DNA of 64,000 bases from Kangiella aquimarina DSM 16071 (GCF_000374105.1 NZ_KB893650.1:1110862-1174861), one strand, 5' to 3'. Shown: positions 1 through 9,219, counted from the stretch's first letter. Made by a program: numbers and translations. Notes: generated by a model from the sequence alone, not told the origin.

Positions 1-27
1 TCTTTATACAATCAAAAGGTTTATCAG

Positions 28-2676
28 TTAGCCAGCAATGGCTTCTAATATTTTCTGTTTAACTTGTTTGAGCTCAGCCTTATCTTTTAGAGGCTGGTTA
101 TTACGACGACTCAGGGTAAAGGTATCTTCAACTCGCTCACCCAGAGTCACAATCTTGGCCGAGTGGACTTTTAGCTCGCAGTCCATAAAGGCCTGTCCCA
201 ATTTTGCCAAAAGTGCCGGACGATCCAAAGCGGTAATTTCCAATGTGGTCAGATTGGATTTTTCGTCATAACTAAAGGCTATACGAGTTTTTACATTGAA
301 ATGTTTCAGGCGGCTTGGCACGGCTCGAGTCACATCAAGTCTACGGTTCTCAAGGTCGGACAGACCATCAATTAAATTGTCACGAATTTCCTGAATACGT
401 CGCTCATAGGAAAGAGGGTGGCCTTGTTCATCAAGAACAATGAAAGTATCCAGGCATAGACCTTTCGGCGAGGTGTATAAAGTGGCTGCCTGAATATTCA
501 GGTGATTCTGACTAAGCAGGGCAGTAATCGCGGCAAACAGGTCACGCTGATCTTCAATCGCGATAAATACTTCGGTACCAGCCTGTGAGCGGTGATTCTT
601 AATTGCAACGTAAGGAAGTTCAGGTTGCGACATTAACTGTTCGGTCTGCCAGATAATCTGCTCAGGGTGGTAACGCAATAAATATTCATCACCGAGCTCT
701 TCAAGCAATTCTCGAATAGGCTCAATTGAATCGCCAACCTTACCAAACTGCTCCAGTACTTGCTGACGAGTATCTTGCACCATTTCACTTTGGTTAGCTC
801 GAGGTGTAGATTGAGTCAGATATTGCTTTGTAGCTAAAAATAACTCCTTAAGCAGCGACTCTTTCCAGGAATTCCATAGAGTTGGATTGGTTGCGCGAAT
901 ATCTGAAACCGTTAATACATACAGTAGCTCAAGGTGCAAAATCGAAGGAATTTGCTTGGCAAAGGTTTCAATGATGTTTGGATCGCTGATATCTTTGCGT
1001 TGGGCTACCAATGACATAATCAAGTGGTTTTTGACCAGCCATGACACCAGTTCGCAAATGTGTGGCTCAAGTCCGATACTTTGTGTGTATTCAAGTGCGT
1101 CAATAGCCCCAAGTTCAGAGTGATCACCACCGCGACCTTTGCCAATATCATGAAAAATGGCGGCCAGATAAAGCGGGGTAGGATCGACCAGAGTTTTCAT
1201 AATCTTACTGCACAGAGGGAATTCCTGCTGAAACTCTGGTTTGTTGTAACGAATAATGTGGCGCAGTAAAAACAGAGTATGCTCATCAACCGTGTAGGCA
1301 TGAAATAAGTCAAACTGCATCTGACCTTCAATCTTGGCAAAAAGAGGAATCAGCGAGCCAAGAATATTGGTTCGCTTCATCAGGGCAAAGCCGCGACTGG
1401 TCAATTGCTTAGTGGATAAAAACTCTTTGAAGAAGCTGATGTTTATCGGGTCGTTTCGATATTGCTCATTAACGATTTGCTGACTCGAGCGAATGATCCG
1501 CAACGTACGAGCTTCGATTTCCTGAATCTCAGGATGCAGTGAAATATGGCGGAAGATTTTGATCAGGCAGTGAGGCTTTTTATAAAACAAATCCGGATCG
1601 TTGGCGCCAATGCGACCTTTGTAGATATAGAAATCATCATCCAGGTCTATGACTTTCTGGCGTTCATCCGGACGTAAATGCTCCTGTTCAAAAACCTGAA
1701 TAAACAGTTCGTTCAAATTTCGAATCGACATTACAGCGCGATAATAACGTTGCATCATATGCTCAACCGCAAGCTTATGATCGTCATCTTCGTATCCAAG
1801 CCACTCTGCGACTTTTTTCTGATGCTCGAATAACAGCCGATCTTCACGTTTGTCACACAGCACGTGTAATGCAAAGCGAACACGGTTTAAGTATTGCTGA
1901 TGATTAATCAGACTTTTATATTCGCGTCGAGTGAAAATGCCATGGGCAATCAGATCATGCAGACTGCTGGTTTTAAAATGCTTGAGCGTGATCCACTGCA
2001 TGACCTGCAAGTCACGCAGTCCGCCCGGATTAGATTTGATATTGGGCTCAAGGTTAAAGGAAGTGTCCTTGAACTTAGCATGACGAGCTCGTTGCTCGCT
2101 GACCTTGGCTCTAAAAAATTGCTCAGAGGGCCAGAAAGTGTCTGATTTGATAACTTTGAGCAGATCCTTAAACAGGTTATTTTCACCGCACAGGAATCGT
2201 GACTCAATCAGGTTGGTCGCCACTGAGATATCGGTACGAGCAAGCTCTTCGCATTGGCTGACTGTTCTGACGCTGTGCCCCACTTCCAGGCCAATGTCCC
2301 AGAGGAAAGCCAGCCATGATTCCAGCTCCTGAGTGTGCTCAGAATTTGAGTCCTCATTTAATAGAACCAGGATGTCGAGATCAGAATAGGGCTGCAGCTC
2401 TTCTCGGCCATAGCCACCTACTGCGACCAAAGCCGAATGGCCATTAACCTGAAACTGCTGCCAACTGGAAATTAGGATATGATCGAGCAAAGCACTGCGA
2501 GCTTTCAGAAGCTGGTTGATACTGGTGCCTTTCTTGAATTGCTTTACTAAGGCATCAAGACCAGCCTGTAAGTAACCTTTATAGCTTTTAAGGCGTGCTA
2601 ATGGGTCGCTGGCATCGCTTCCTTTAAATAGCTCTGCTGCTTTCGGTAGATAATTGTATTTGTCAGGACTGGCCAC
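28..2676 (-). CDS. glnD: Bifunctional uridylyltransferase/uridylyl-removing enzyme GlnD
   Basis: 882 residues, the usual GlnD length. The enzyme adds UMP to, and removes it from, the PII proteins in response to glutamine, setting nitrogen assimilation. Domains visible in order: nucleotidyltransferase with GGYGREEL near residue 87 and the SDLD metal-binding pair near 98-101; a GlnE/GlnD linker region; an HD hydrolase domain with HTLFLLRH and FHDIGKGRGGDHSELG near residues 480-530; two C-terminal ACT domains that sense glutamine. It starts 3 bases after the map stop codon, so map-glnD is one minus-strand transcription unit. Only 27 bases lie downstream in the window, so its terminator cannot be judged. 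Confidence 0.97.
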   Translation of the reverse strand: MASPDKYNYLPKAAELFKGSDASDPLARLKSYKGYLQAGLDALVKQFKKGTSINQLLKARSALLDHILISSWQQFQVNGHSALVAVGGYGREELQPYSDLDILVLLNEDSNSEHTQELESWLAFLWDIGLEVGHSVRTVSQCEELARTDISVATNLIESRFLCGENNLFKDLLKVIKSDTFWPSEQFFRAKVSEQRARHAKFKDTSFNLEPNIKSNPGGLRDLQVMQWITLKHFKTSSLHDLIAHGIFTRREYKSLINHQQYLNRVRFALHVLCDKREDRLLFEHQKKVAEWLGYEDDDHKLAVEHMMQRYYRAVMSIRNLNELFIQVFEQEHLRPDERQKVIDLDDDFYIYKGRIGANDPDLFYKKPHCLIKIFRHISLHPEIQEIEARTLRIIRSSQQIVNEQYRNDPINISFFKEFLSTKQLTSRGFALMKRTNILGSLIPLFAKIEGQMQFDLFHAYTVDEHTLFLLRHIIRYNKPEFQQEFPLCSKIMKTLVDPTPLYLAAIFHDIGKGRGGDHSELGAIDALEYTQSIGLEPHICELVSWLVKNHLIMSLVAQRKDISDPNIIETFAKQIPSILHLELLYVLTVSDIRATNPTLWNSWKESLLKELFLATKQYLTQSTPRANQSEMVQDTRQQVLEQFGKVGDSIEPIRELLEELGDEYLLRYHPEQIIWQTEQLMSQPELPYVAIKNHRSQAGTEVFIAIEDQRDLFAAITALLSQNHLNIQAATLYTSPKGLCLDTFIVLDEQGHPLSYERRIQEIRDNLIDGLSDLENRRLDVTRAVPSRLKHFNVKTRIAFSYDEKSNLTTLEITALDRPALLAKLGQAFMDCELKVHSAKIVTLGERVEDTFTLSRRNNQPLKDKAELKQVKQKILEAIAG

Positions 2677-2679
2677 GAT

Positions 2680-3516
2680 TTATTTGAAAGGCTCTTCGCT
2701 GCGACGAGTTAACACCTCAACGCCGTCAGCGGTAACCAGTAAAGTATGTTCCCATTGCGCTGACAATGACTTGTCTTTGGTCATGACTGTCCAGCCATCT
2801 TTTTTATGATGCTTAACGAAGCGTTTACCAGCATTAACCATTGGCTCAATGGTAAAGGTCATGCCTTCTTTAAGCTCAACGCCAGTACCAGGACGACCAT
2901 AATGAGTTACCTGAGGTTCTTCATGGAAGGTCGCGCCAATTCCATGTCCACAATACTCGCGCACGATGGAATAGCCTTTGCCTTCGGCATATTTCTGAAT
3001 TGCAGCACCGATATCACCCAAACGCACGCCAGGTTTAACCATGTCGATGGCCAGATAAAGCGCTTCTTGGGTGGTGTCGATTAATTTTTTAGCTTGTGGG
3101 GTTGGTTCTCCGACAACAAACATCTTGCTGGTGTCGCCGTGATAGCCGTCTTTAATCACGGTCACATCAATATTAACAATATCCCCATTGCGTAAAGGTT
3201 TTTTGCTTGGAATGCCATGGCATACCACATCATTGACGGAAGTGCAGACTGATTTGGGGAAGCCGCCATTGCGCACAGGAGCCGTTGGTTGGCCGTCTTC
3301 ACCCAAGGAAACAGGGTAGGGTGAGCCACCATAATACAAAGGCGCAGGGTAGCAACCTTGCACCTTAACGATATGCTCATGACAGATGTCATTCAGCTCT
3401 TCTGTGGTCACGCCTTTCTTAACGTGCTCACCGATCATTTCCAATACTTCCGCAGCCAGACGTCCGGCAACGCGCATTTTTTCAATTTCTTCAGGAGTTT
3501 TAATAGTAATCGTCAT
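2680..3516 (-). CDS. map: Methionine aminopeptidase type I
   Basis: Removes the N-terminal methionine from nascent proteins; cytosolic dinuclear metalloprotease. The start is set at ATG 3516 (protein MTITIKTPEEIEKM, 278 residues), which matches the normal family N-terminus; an in-frame GTG at 3540 would add eight residues and is less likely. Metal ligands fall in the expected order: the Asp pair in VNIDVTVIKDGYHGDTS, His in GHGIGATFHEEP, Glu in FTIEPMVN and the last Glu in QWEHTLLVT. It is co-directional with glnD (3-base gap). In many gammaproteobacteria map is directly divergent from rpsB; here about 3.1 kb of other genes lies between them. A possible -10 (TAGAAT, minus strand) is at 3601-3606. 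Confidence 0.96.
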   Translation of the reverse strand: MTITIKTPEEIEKMRVAGRLAAEVLEMIGEHVKKGVTTEELNDICHEHIVKVQGCYPAPLYYGGSPYPVSLGEDGQPTAPVRNGGFPKSVCTSVNDVVCHGIPSKKPLRNGDIVNIDVTVIKDGYHGDTSKMFVVGEPTPQAKKLIDTTQEALYLAIDMVKPGVRLGDIGAAIQKYAEGKGYSIVREYCGHGIGATFHEEPQVTHYGRPGTGVELKEGMTFTIEPMVNAGKRFVKHHKKDGWTVMTKDKSLSAQWEHTLLVTADGVEVLTRRSEEPFK

Positions 3517-3640
3517 CTTCTGCCCAAATGGTGCTCTCACAAAGCCTTACTATTCAAGGGGTTAGTGAAAGCTGAAACGGTAACTCGTAATTTGCGGTCT
3601 ATTCTAACGAATTGTAGGAAACAAGGGAAACTGGATAGTA

Positions 3641-3668
3641 AAAACCGCCAGTTTAAATTGGCGGTTTT
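3641..3668. terminator. Rho-independent terminator, bidirectional
   Basis: Ten-base perfect stem aaaaccgcca / tggcggtttt with an 8-base loop, flanked by A and T runs. It sits 13 bases past the stop of the small membrane gene ending at 3681 and upstream of map, so it should end the minus-strand group 6253-3681. Confidence 0.8.
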
Positions 3669-3680
3669 GATTCTGTAGGC

Positions 3681-4127
3681 TTACGTCTTCTTTGTATTCT
3701 CGTCCTGCTGATTATCAATACCCTTAAGGCCGAATTGAGCTGCAAAAATGTATTTGATTGATGGTATTGCAATGGCTAATGATATTGCAATTGAGATAAT
3801 GGCTTCTATCTTTGGAACTGTGTATGGCTTGGTTTCATAAAAGAAAATCAAAGAGAAGAATACGTTAACCATAATAAAAGTAGCTAAAGCTAGGAATATT
3901 AGAGCCATAACACTTCCTAGAAACTTTTTGGCTCGACCTTCTACAAGGCAGGCAACGAAAACAAGAATACAAAAGCCTGTAAGAATATATAGAAGCTTTG
4001 GTTGCTTACTTTCTGGAGCGGATATTACAAGGTATACAGAAAGTATAACGGCAAGAATGGCTATGACCAGCCCTTGCCTTTTACTCAAGCCTTCATCGAT
4101 TGCTCGAATAATTACGAAAATATTCAA
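3681..4127 (-). CDS. Hypothetical four-helix membrane protein
   Basis: 148 residues. Not recognised. Four hydrophobic segments are visible, roughly residues 18-35, 43-62, 68-95 and 106-128, followed by a polar, charged C-terminal tail ending DENTKKT that is probably cytoplasmic. No catalytic motif or metal-binding pattern is seen. It is the last gene before the terminator at 3641-3668 and runs in the same direction as the Gly-rich protein, the DUF3617 protein and the desaturase, which suggests an envelope-related setting but gives no function. Confidence 0.6.
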   Translation of the reverse strand: MNIFVIIRAIDEGLSKRQGLVIAILAVILSVYLVISAPESKQPKLLYILTGFCILVFVACLVEGRAKKFLGSVMALIFLALATFIMVNVFFSLIFFYETKPYTVPKIEAIISIAISLAIAIPSIKYIFAAQFGLKGIDNQQDENTKKT

Positions 4128-4165
4128 CGCGGCATCCCTTTTTTACAGACCTGGTGAGTAAACCT

Positions 4166-4366
4166 TTACTTAGATTTTCGGTTCTTAGCATCTATCGCCA
4201 GGCCAACGGCAAAGCCAACTGCGATACCAATTGGTATCCCAAGCGCAATATTATCCAAGGCAACGCCTAAGGCCGCGCCAACACCGACGCCAACTGCCAT
4301 AAAGGCGCCAACGAAGGTTTGTGGTTCTTTATTATCGTTGTTTTGATCAAGTTGCTTGTTTTCCAT
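4166..4366 (-). CDS. Small glycine-zipper-like membrane protein
   Basis: 66 residues. A polar N-terminus rich in Asn, Gln and Asp (about residues 1-15) is followed by one long Gly/Ala/Val-rich hydrophobic stretch (about 17-60) in which glycines recur every two to four residues (VGVGVGAALG, IGIAVGFAVG). This resembles glycine-zipper membrane segments that pack closely or oligomerise. The tail is basic (DAKNRKSK). It starts after a good AG-rich ribosome site just downstream of the DUF3617 gene and ends 38 bases before the next gene. Function unknown. Confidence 0.6.
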   Translation of the reverse strand: MENKQLDQNNDNKEPQTFVGAFMAVGVGVGAALGVALDNIALGIPIGIAVGFAVGLAIDAKNRKSK

Positions 4367-4375
4367 GGAATCCTC

Positions 4376-4810
4376 TTAGTTTTTATCTTGCTTGGTTTTC
4401 GGACAATCACCAAGACGCGTTGACTCCCAGTTCATACTGAGTTTCATTTCTTGGCCCATTCCCATAATGACAAAATCCATCTTACCATTGCCTTTGTCGC
4501 CGTTAACTTCATATTCGCCAGCGACAGAAGATGTCATTCCAGCATCTTCACAATGCATAGTGAAATTGAGTTTATTGCCCTTAAGTTCATTTTGAGTCAG
4601 TTTGCAACCTTGCATATCTTTGGTCAGCTCTTCAGGATCGAAATACCTTTCCTCGATACATTCTTTTTGGGTATCGGTGACTTCCTGCCCACTTAAGGGA
4701 TCGGTTCTGGTCATACTGGTTTCCCACAATCCTGGTTCAACCTCGAGTCCCTTTGCCATAGTTAAAGTAGGCAGCATAATGCTAACCAGTAAAATCGCCT
4801 TATATTTCAT
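4376..4810 (-). CDS. Periplasmic DUF3617 family protein
   Basis: 144 residues with a signal peptide at about 1-19 (cut after TLTMA). The mature part begins with the family-typical VEPGLWETSMT stretch and has the paired cysteines of DUF3617 proteins (in KECIEER, QGCKLTQ, MHCEDAG and GDCPKT), likely two disulfides. DUF3617 proteins are periplasmic, with no defined role. It is followed 9 bases later by the Gly-rich small membrane gene, so the two are probably co-transcribed. Confidence 0.8.
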   Translation of the reverse strand: MKYKAILLVSIMLPTLTMAKGLEVEPGLWETSMTRTDPLSGQEVTDTQKECIEERYFDPEELTKDMQGCKLTQNELKGNKLNFTMHCEDAGMTSSVAGEYEVNGDKGNGKMDFVIMGMGQEMKLSMNWESTRLGDCPKTKQDKN

Positions 4811-4889
4811 GATATATATATTCCTTTAAGTTAATTGTAGTGCCTTACTTTAATCGATTTGCACGGTTGTGTCAGGAATGAATTTCAAA

Positions 4890-4911
4890 GTTCAAAGATA
4901 TAGCTTTGAAC
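4890..4911 (-). terminator. Possible weak terminator hairpin after the desaturase
   Basis: Eight-base stem gttcaaag / ctttgaac with a 6-base loop, 35 bases downstream of the desaturase stop on the minus strand. The following T run is short, so it could equally be a processing or attenuation hairpin. Confidence 0.35.
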
Positions 4912-4945
4912 CCTGAGCCAGTGATTGTAAGCAATGCAGTTTTCT

Positions 4946-5857
4946 TCATTCGAGGTATTTATTATTTGATTGTTCCTGTAAATCTTCTCTTAGTTCAGCT
5001 GGGCGAGGAAGCTTAACCTCAATGACCCAGCCTAAAGTTTTAAGAAACTCTATAAAGTGCCATGTAGGATCTGACTGGCCTTTCTCAATCCCAATTCTTG
5101 CTGATTCAGGAAAAGCGTGATGGTTGTTATGCCAACATTCTCCGTAAGTCAAAATCCCTAATCCCGGTAAGTTTGATGCCTGAACATAGGCACCTTTTAC
5201 TTTCCACCTGCCCTGACCGGGGTTGTGGCAAAAGTAGGTTATTGTCCAGTGCCCAACGACACTTACTGAAACTCTTACAAATATCCCCCAAACCACAAAT
5301 GGCAACCCACCAAAGTAATAAAGGATGAAGGCCAGCGGTATCTGGTGCAGACGCCATGTTTTCTCAAGAAATTGGTAGAAGCGATCATTCTGTAGATGAT
5401 CTTCTATTTGAAGGAGTGGAGGATGAGTGAACTTAAAGCGTGACGTTAGTTGCCACCATAAGTCTTGCCAATAAGATCTCTTGTGAGAGAAAAAATCGTG
5501 ACACTTATTTTGGCGCTGCGCCCAATCTCGCAAGTCATGAATCTTGATTACGCCATAAGGCCCAGACATACCCACTAAAACACCAATATAAATTAAAACT
5601 CTCTCAACGGGTTTAATAGCTTTAAATGACCGATGAATCATCATTCTATGCATACCAGCGCTATGGCCAATTAGTAGGGTAAAGTAGGTCAATACAACAA
5701 AAAGCAGAACTGAACCGGAAGTGGTATAAAAAGGTATCAATGCAACTGAAGCCAGAATCATACCAAGGTTCCAAATGGCTTTGGGCCAATCAGTTACCAC
5801 GTTACCCTCATTGGGGTTAGCATTCTTTCCGTTGACTCGTAGGACGGGTTCCATCAT
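4946..5857 (-). CDS. Membrane fatty acid (acyl-CoA/acyl-lipid) desaturase
   Basis: 303 residues. Introduces a double bond into an acyl chain using a di-iron centre and oxygen; integral inner-membrane enzyme. Three histidine clusters typical of the stearoyl-CoA/Des9 class are present in order: HSAGMHRMMIHRSF after the second membrane span, HDLRDW...HDFFSH in the middle, and GECWHNNHHAFPESARIG near the C-terminus. Hydrophobic spans lie near residues 28-62, 85-103 and 165-200. It begins 6 bases after the end of the gene at 5864, so it is translated with it. The exact chain position and whether the substrate is acyl-CoA or phospholipid cannot be read from the sequence. Such enzymes commonly adjust membrane fluidity to cold. 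Confidence 0.88.
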   Translation of the reverse strand: MMEPVLRVNGKNANPNEGNVVTDWPKAIWNLGMILASVALIPFYTTSGSVLLFVVLTYFTLLIGHSAGMHRMMIHRSFKAIKPVERVLIYIGVLVGMSGPYGVIKIHDLRDWAQRQNKCHDFFSHKRSYWQDLWWQLTSRFKFTHPPLLQIEDHLQNDRFYQFLEKTWRLHQIPLAFILYYFGGLPFVVWGIFVRVSVSVVGHWTITYFCHNPGQGRWKVKGAYVQASNLPGLGILTYGECWHNNHHAFPESARIGIEKGQSDPTWHFIEFLKTLGWVIEVKLPRPAELREDLQEQSNNKYLE

Positions 5858-5863
5858 GAAATT

Positions 5864-6253
5864 TTATTCCTGTGTATTAGGAAGCCAGTTATTTAATGGC
5901 TCCCATAAAAGCATATATCCAACGGGAAGCAACCATACTGAAAAGTATCCTCCTATTATGTAGTTTGTAACCACTTGTTTCTTAGTAATATTCTTTATGA
6001 GTCCGAAGATGCCGGTGACTATAAATGGGATTATTAAGCTTACAAACAGTATTTGGATAATGGTTTTGTAAGAGTGTTGAGTATATGAGTTAGAAATCAT
6101 GTAGATAATGCTTGCAGTACATATAACTGAAATCATAGTTCCAGCAAAAATATGTAGGGGGGAAGAATGCTCTGTATAGCTTTTTAAAATACGGGCTGAG
6201 GCAATAAAGGAGATGATGCTCAGAATGATTAAAGCAAGCAGGTATATAAACAT
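5864..6253 (-). CDS. Hypothetical four-helix membrane protein
   Basis: 129 residues, almost entirely hydrophobic, with four likely membrane spans at about 2-20, 35-52, 65-88 and 100-118 and short polar loops. No recognisable family. It is the first gene of the minus-strand group and its stop lies 6 bases before the desaturase start, so the two are probably co-expressed and both act in the inner membrane. Its promoter should lie in 6254-6470, back to back with the rpsB promoter. AT-rich composition makes codon choice looser than in the neighbouring ribosomal genes. Confidence 0.6.
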   Translation of the reverse strand: MFIYLLALIILSIISFIASARILKSYTEHSSPLHIFAGTMISVICTASIIYMISNSYTQHSYKTIIQILFVSLIIPFIVTGIFGLIKNITKKQVVTNYIIGGYFSVWLLPVGYMLLWEPLNNWLPNTQE

Positions 6254-6473
6254 AGTGTTGATCGTTCCCTGAATTTATTGTTCTGAAGTGTATTTCACTA
6301 GAGTAGTAAGAACAAGTCTGCATGTTGTTACTAATAATGAAAAGATAAATAGATACACCATAGACCTTCTTTTGATATCTAGTCTACGTGCAAACTACTT
6401 GGTGGAGGGACAATTGCTAACGAGAATGGCGGCTGTTCCGTATACCCATTGGGCTGAAATACAACATAAACAA

Positions 6474-6502
6474 TTGCTTCAACCCCTTAAAAATGGTATA
6501 AA
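6474..6502 (+). promoter_or_regulatory. rpsB-tsf sigma70 promoter with stringent-type discriminator
   Basis: TTGCTT (6474-6479), a 17-base spacer, then TATAAA (6497-6502), followed at once by GCGCGCC. A GC-rich stretch between the -10 box and the start point is the usual mark of ribosomal promoters inhibited by ppGpp/DksA. Predicted start is near 6509, giving a leader of about 160 bases. The rest of 6254-6473 shows no supportable gene. Confidence 0.7.
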
Positions 6503-6587
6503 GCGCGCCGTGGCTGGCAAGTGCGTCTATTTTTGATGGATTTCTAGTCACTAAACTTAAACTACACACGCAAATCGACACATTTGC

Positions 6588-6670
6588 CGGGGTGCTCAGC
6601 CAGTATATAGCTGGTCTGGGTCGGGAAATGGGATTTGCGGAGGCTTAACCCGAAATTCGGAGAATTTATT
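6588..6670 (+). ncRNA. rpsB 5' leader, putative S2 autoregulatory element
   Basis: The leader ahead of rpsB folds into a hairpin, CAGCCAG (6597-6603) with CTGGTCTG (6611-6618, one bulged T), followed by a purine-rich GGGAAATGGGATTTGCGGAGG tract and a second small stem, CCGAA/TTCGG, just before the GGAG ribosome site. Gammaproteobacterial rpsB leaders are known to bind S2 for autogenous control of rpsB-tsf. Assignment rests on position, hairpin and the purine tract; the match to the published element was made from memory. Confidence 0.5.
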
Positions 6671-7405
6671 ATGTCTAAAGTTAGTATGCGTGACATGCTA
6701 CAGGCGGGCGTGCATTTTGGTCACAAAACCCGTTTCTGGAACCCTCAAATGCGTCCATATATCTTTGGTGCGCGTAACAAGATCCACATCATCAACCTTG
6801 AAGAAACTGTACCTATGTTCAACGACGCGTTGAATTACCTAGGTAAAATTGCTTCTAACAAAGGTAAAATTCTGTTTGTTGGCACTAAGCGTGCTGCTAG
6901 CGATATCGTTAAAGAAGAAGCGACTCGTTGTGGTCAGTTCTTTGTTGATAAGCGCTGGTTGGGCGGTATGTTGACTAACTACAAAACGATTCGTGGCTCT
7001 ATTAACCGTTTGAAAGACTTAGAAAAACAGTCTGAAGACGGTACTTTCGAGCGTTTGACTAAGAAAGAAGCTTTAATGCGTCGTCGTGAGATGGAGAAAT
7101 TGGAAGCTTCTATCGGTGGTATCAAGAACATGGGCGGTTTGCCTGACGTATTGTTCGTGATTGACGCTGACCACGAAAACATTGCTATCGCAGAAGCTAA
7201 CAAAATGGGTATTCCAGTTGTTGCTGTTGTTGATACCAACTCTAGCCCTAAAGGCGTTGATTACATCATTCCTGGTAACGATGATGCGATTCGTGCCATT
7301 CGTCTATACTGCGCAGCGGTTGCTGATGCGGTTCTTGACGGCAAGCAAAGCAGCGCTACTACTGCCGATCAAAGCGACGAGTTTGTTGAGGCTGAAGAAG
7401 CTTAA
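6671..7405 (+). CDS. rpsB: 30S ribosomal protein S2
   Basis: 244 residues. The start is ATG 6671 ([18 protein letters not shown]), preceded by GGAG at 6659-6662; longer in-frame readings upstream run through the regulatory leader and are rejected. Family signatures are clear: [15 protein letters not shown] at the N-terminus, the ribosomal S2 signature region [19 protein letters not shown], and [15 protein letters not shown]2 joins late in small-subunit assembly and helps place S1. It is followed by an attenuator-type terminator and tsf, the standard rpsB-tsf operon. Codon use is strongly biased, as expected for high expression. Confidence 0.99.
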   Translation: MSKVSMRDMLQAGVHFGHKTRFWNPQMRPYIFGARNKIHIINLEETVPMFNDALNYLGKIASNKGKILFVGTKRAASDIVKEEATRCGQFFVDKRWLGGMLTNYKTIRGSINRLKDLEKQSEDGTFERLTKKEALMRRREMEKLEASIGGIKNMGGLPDVLFVIDADHENIAIAEANKMGIPVVAVVDTNSSPKGVDYIIPGNDDAIRAIRLYCAAVADAVLDGKQSSATTADQSDEFVEAEEA

Positions 7406-7430
7406 TCAACGGGCTGACAATGCTTTTCTA

Positions 7431-7452
7431 AGGGGGCGATGCCCCCTTTTTT
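7431..7452 (+). terminator. rpsB-tsf intergenic terminator/attenuator
   Basis: Perfect seven-base stem AGGGGGC / GCCCCCT with a GAT loop and a run of six to seven T. In other gammaproteobacteria a partial terminator at this point lowers tsf relative to rpsB. Confidence 0.85.
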
Positions 7453-7512
7453 GAATTATTTACTGATATTCGTTGCAGGATTTAAGCAACGAAAGATATG
7501 CGGAGAGAAATC

Positions 7513-8382
7513 ATGGCTATTACTGCAGCATTAGTTAAAGAATTACGTGAGCGCACTGGCGCTGGCATGATGGAGTGTAAAAAAGCTCTAGTTGAAGCTG
7601 ACGGCGATATCGAGTTAGCGATTGATAACATGCGTAAATCAGGTCAGGCGAAAGCGGCTAAAAAAGCAGGCCGTATCGCTGCTGAAGGCGTTATCATGGC
7701 AAAATCAAACGGCGGTGTTGGTGTGTTGGTTGAAATCAACTCAGAAACTGACTTCGTTGCGCGTGATGAAAACTTCTTGAAGTTTGCTAACGCGGTTACT
7801 GATTTAGCGCTAGAAAAAGGTATTGGCGATATCGAGACTTTGAACAGCACAGCAATGGAATCAGGCGAAACTGTTGAAGAAGCTCGCGCTAACCTGGTTG
7901 CTAAAATCGGTGAAAACATCACTGTACGTCGTGTGACTAAAGTTGAAGGCGACAACTTAGGCGCTTACATCCACGGCGGTCGTATCGGTGTACTAGTTTC
8001 TGTAAATGGTGGTGACGAAGACTTAGCAAAAGACGTGGCTATGCACGTTGCAGCAAGTAACCCACAGTTCAACAAAGCTGATGACGTTGCTCCAGAAGTT
8101 ATTGAAAAAGAAAAAGAAATCATCAAAGCTCAACCTGATATGGAAGGCAAGCCTGAAGAGATCGTTGAGAAAATGATGGTTGGCCGTATCAAGAAATTCG
8201 TTGGTGAAATCACTCTTGAAGGTCAAAACTTCGTTAAAGATCCATCAACAACTGTTGGTGCTTTAGTAAAATCTAAAGGCGCTGAAGTTGTTTCATTCAC
8301 TCGTTTCGAAGTGGGTGAAGGTATCGAGAAGAAATCAGAAGACTTTGCTTCTGAAGTTGCTGCTCAAATGGGCAAGAAGTAA
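7513..8382 (+). CDS. tsf: Elongation factor Ts
   Basis: 289 residues. Guanine-nucleotide exchange factor for EF-Tu. The start is ATG 7513 ([26 protein letters not shown]), with GGAGAG at 7502-7507; an upstream in-frame start would add five residues without a better ribosome site. Both EF-Ts signatures are seen: [16 protein letters not shown]-type at residues 10-25 and [15 protein letters not shown] near 75-90 (the TDFV residues contact EF-Tu). The dimerisation and C-terminal modules follow in normal length. It is preceded by the attenuator and followed after 60 bases by pyrH. Confidence 0.98.
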   Translation: MAITAALVKELRERTGAGMMECKKALVEADGDIELAIDNMRKSGQAKAAKKAGRIAAEGVIMAKSNGGVGVLVEINSETDFVARDENFLKFANAVTDLALEKGIGDIETLNSTAMESGETVEEARANLVAKIGENITVRRVTKVEGDNLGAYIHGGRIGVLVSVNGGDEDLAKDVAMHVAASNPQFNKADDVAPEVIEKEKEIIKAQPDMEGKPEEIVEKMMVGRIKKFVGEITLEGQNFVKDPSTTVGALVKSKGAEVVSFTRFEVGEGIEKKSEDFASEVAAQMGKK

Positions 8383-8442
8383 GCTAGGTTTAGCTTAAAG
8401 TAACAGTTCTCGATAGACGCGATAGTTAAAGAGGAACCGCGC

Positions 8443-9159
8443 ATGACAAACCCGGCTTACAAGCGAATCTTGTTGAAATTAAGTGGTGAAGCACTAATGG
8501 GACAGGAGGCGTTTGGAATCGACCCTTCGATTCTGGAGCGTATGGCAAAAGAAATTAAGGGGTTGAGTGAGCAGGGTATACAGATTGGCGTGGTGCTCGG
8601 TGGCGGTAATATTTACCGTGGCCAGAAGCTATCCGAAGCTGGCATGAACCGTGTGACAGGTGATCACATGGGCATGCTGGCTACAGTAATGAATTCGCTG
8701 GCTCTACAAGATGCTTTCGAGCGTGTTGGACAGCCAGCGAAAGTTTTATCGGCAATGCCTATCGATGGTGTTTGCCAGGGTTTTTCACGTCGAGGAGCAA
8801 TCAATGCTCTAGAGAAAGGCCGTGTTGTCATCTTCTGTGCCGGTACAGGCAATCCATTCTTTACTACAGATACAGCTGCCTGTTTGCGCGGAATTGAGAT
8901 TGATGCAGACTTAATTTTGAAAGCGACCAAGGTTGATGGCGTCTATTCAGCAGACCCAGCTAAAGATAAGAATGCTGTTCGATATGAACAGTTAAGCTAT
9001 AAAGAAGCTCTTGATAAAGAGCTTGCTGTTATGGATTTGACTGCATTCTGTCTGGCTCGTGACCATAATAAAAATATTCGTGTTTTTGATATGACTAAAG
9101 CCGGCGCTTTAGAAAAAGCAGTTTTTGGTCATAATGAAGGGACATTGATTCATCCCTGA
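8443..9159 (+). CDS. pyrH: UMP kinase
   Basis: 238 residues. Phosphorylates UMP to UDP in pyrimidine biosynthesis; hexameric amino-acid-kinase-family enzyme, activated by GTP and inhibited by UTP. Visible signatures: KLSGEALMG near residue 12, [11 protein letters not shown] near 48, the [13 protein letters not shown] nucleotide-site motif near 133, and [13 protein letters not shown] near 163. The start ATG has an AGAGGAA ribosome site. Its place between tsf and frr is the normal gammaproteobacterial order. Confidence 0.98.
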   Translation: MTNPAYKRILLKLSGEALMGQEAFGIDPSILERMAKEIKGLSEQGIQIGVVLGGGNIYRGQKLSEAGMNRVTGDHMGMLATVMNSLALQDAFERVGQPAKVLSAMPIDGVCQGFSRRGAINALEKGRVVIFCAGTGNPFFTTDTAACLRGIEIDADLILKATKVDGVYSADPAKDKNAVRYEQLSYKEALDKELAVMDLTAFCLARDHNKNIRVFDMTKAGALEKAVFGHNEGTLIHP

Positions 9160-9191
9160 TAGAACCATACGTCCGGAGAACTAACCGGCCG

Positions 9192-9219
9192 TTGATCCCA
9201 GCCCGAAATTGGGCATAAT
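9192..9219 (+). promoter_or_regulatory. Possible internal promoter for frr
   Basis: TTGATC (9192-9197), 16-base spacer, CATAAT (9214-9219), 43 bases ahead of the frr start. The -10 overlaps small GGGC/GCCC stems. The boxes fit only moderately. Confidence 0.35.

Noticed and set aside
3358-3678. 106-codon plus-strand frame opposite map
   Set aside because: Antisense to map, ending in the terminator hairpin; no domain.
6288-6536. 82-codon plus-strand open frame upstream of rpsB
   Set aside because: Runs through the rpsB promoter region, has no ribosome site and no protein-like composition.
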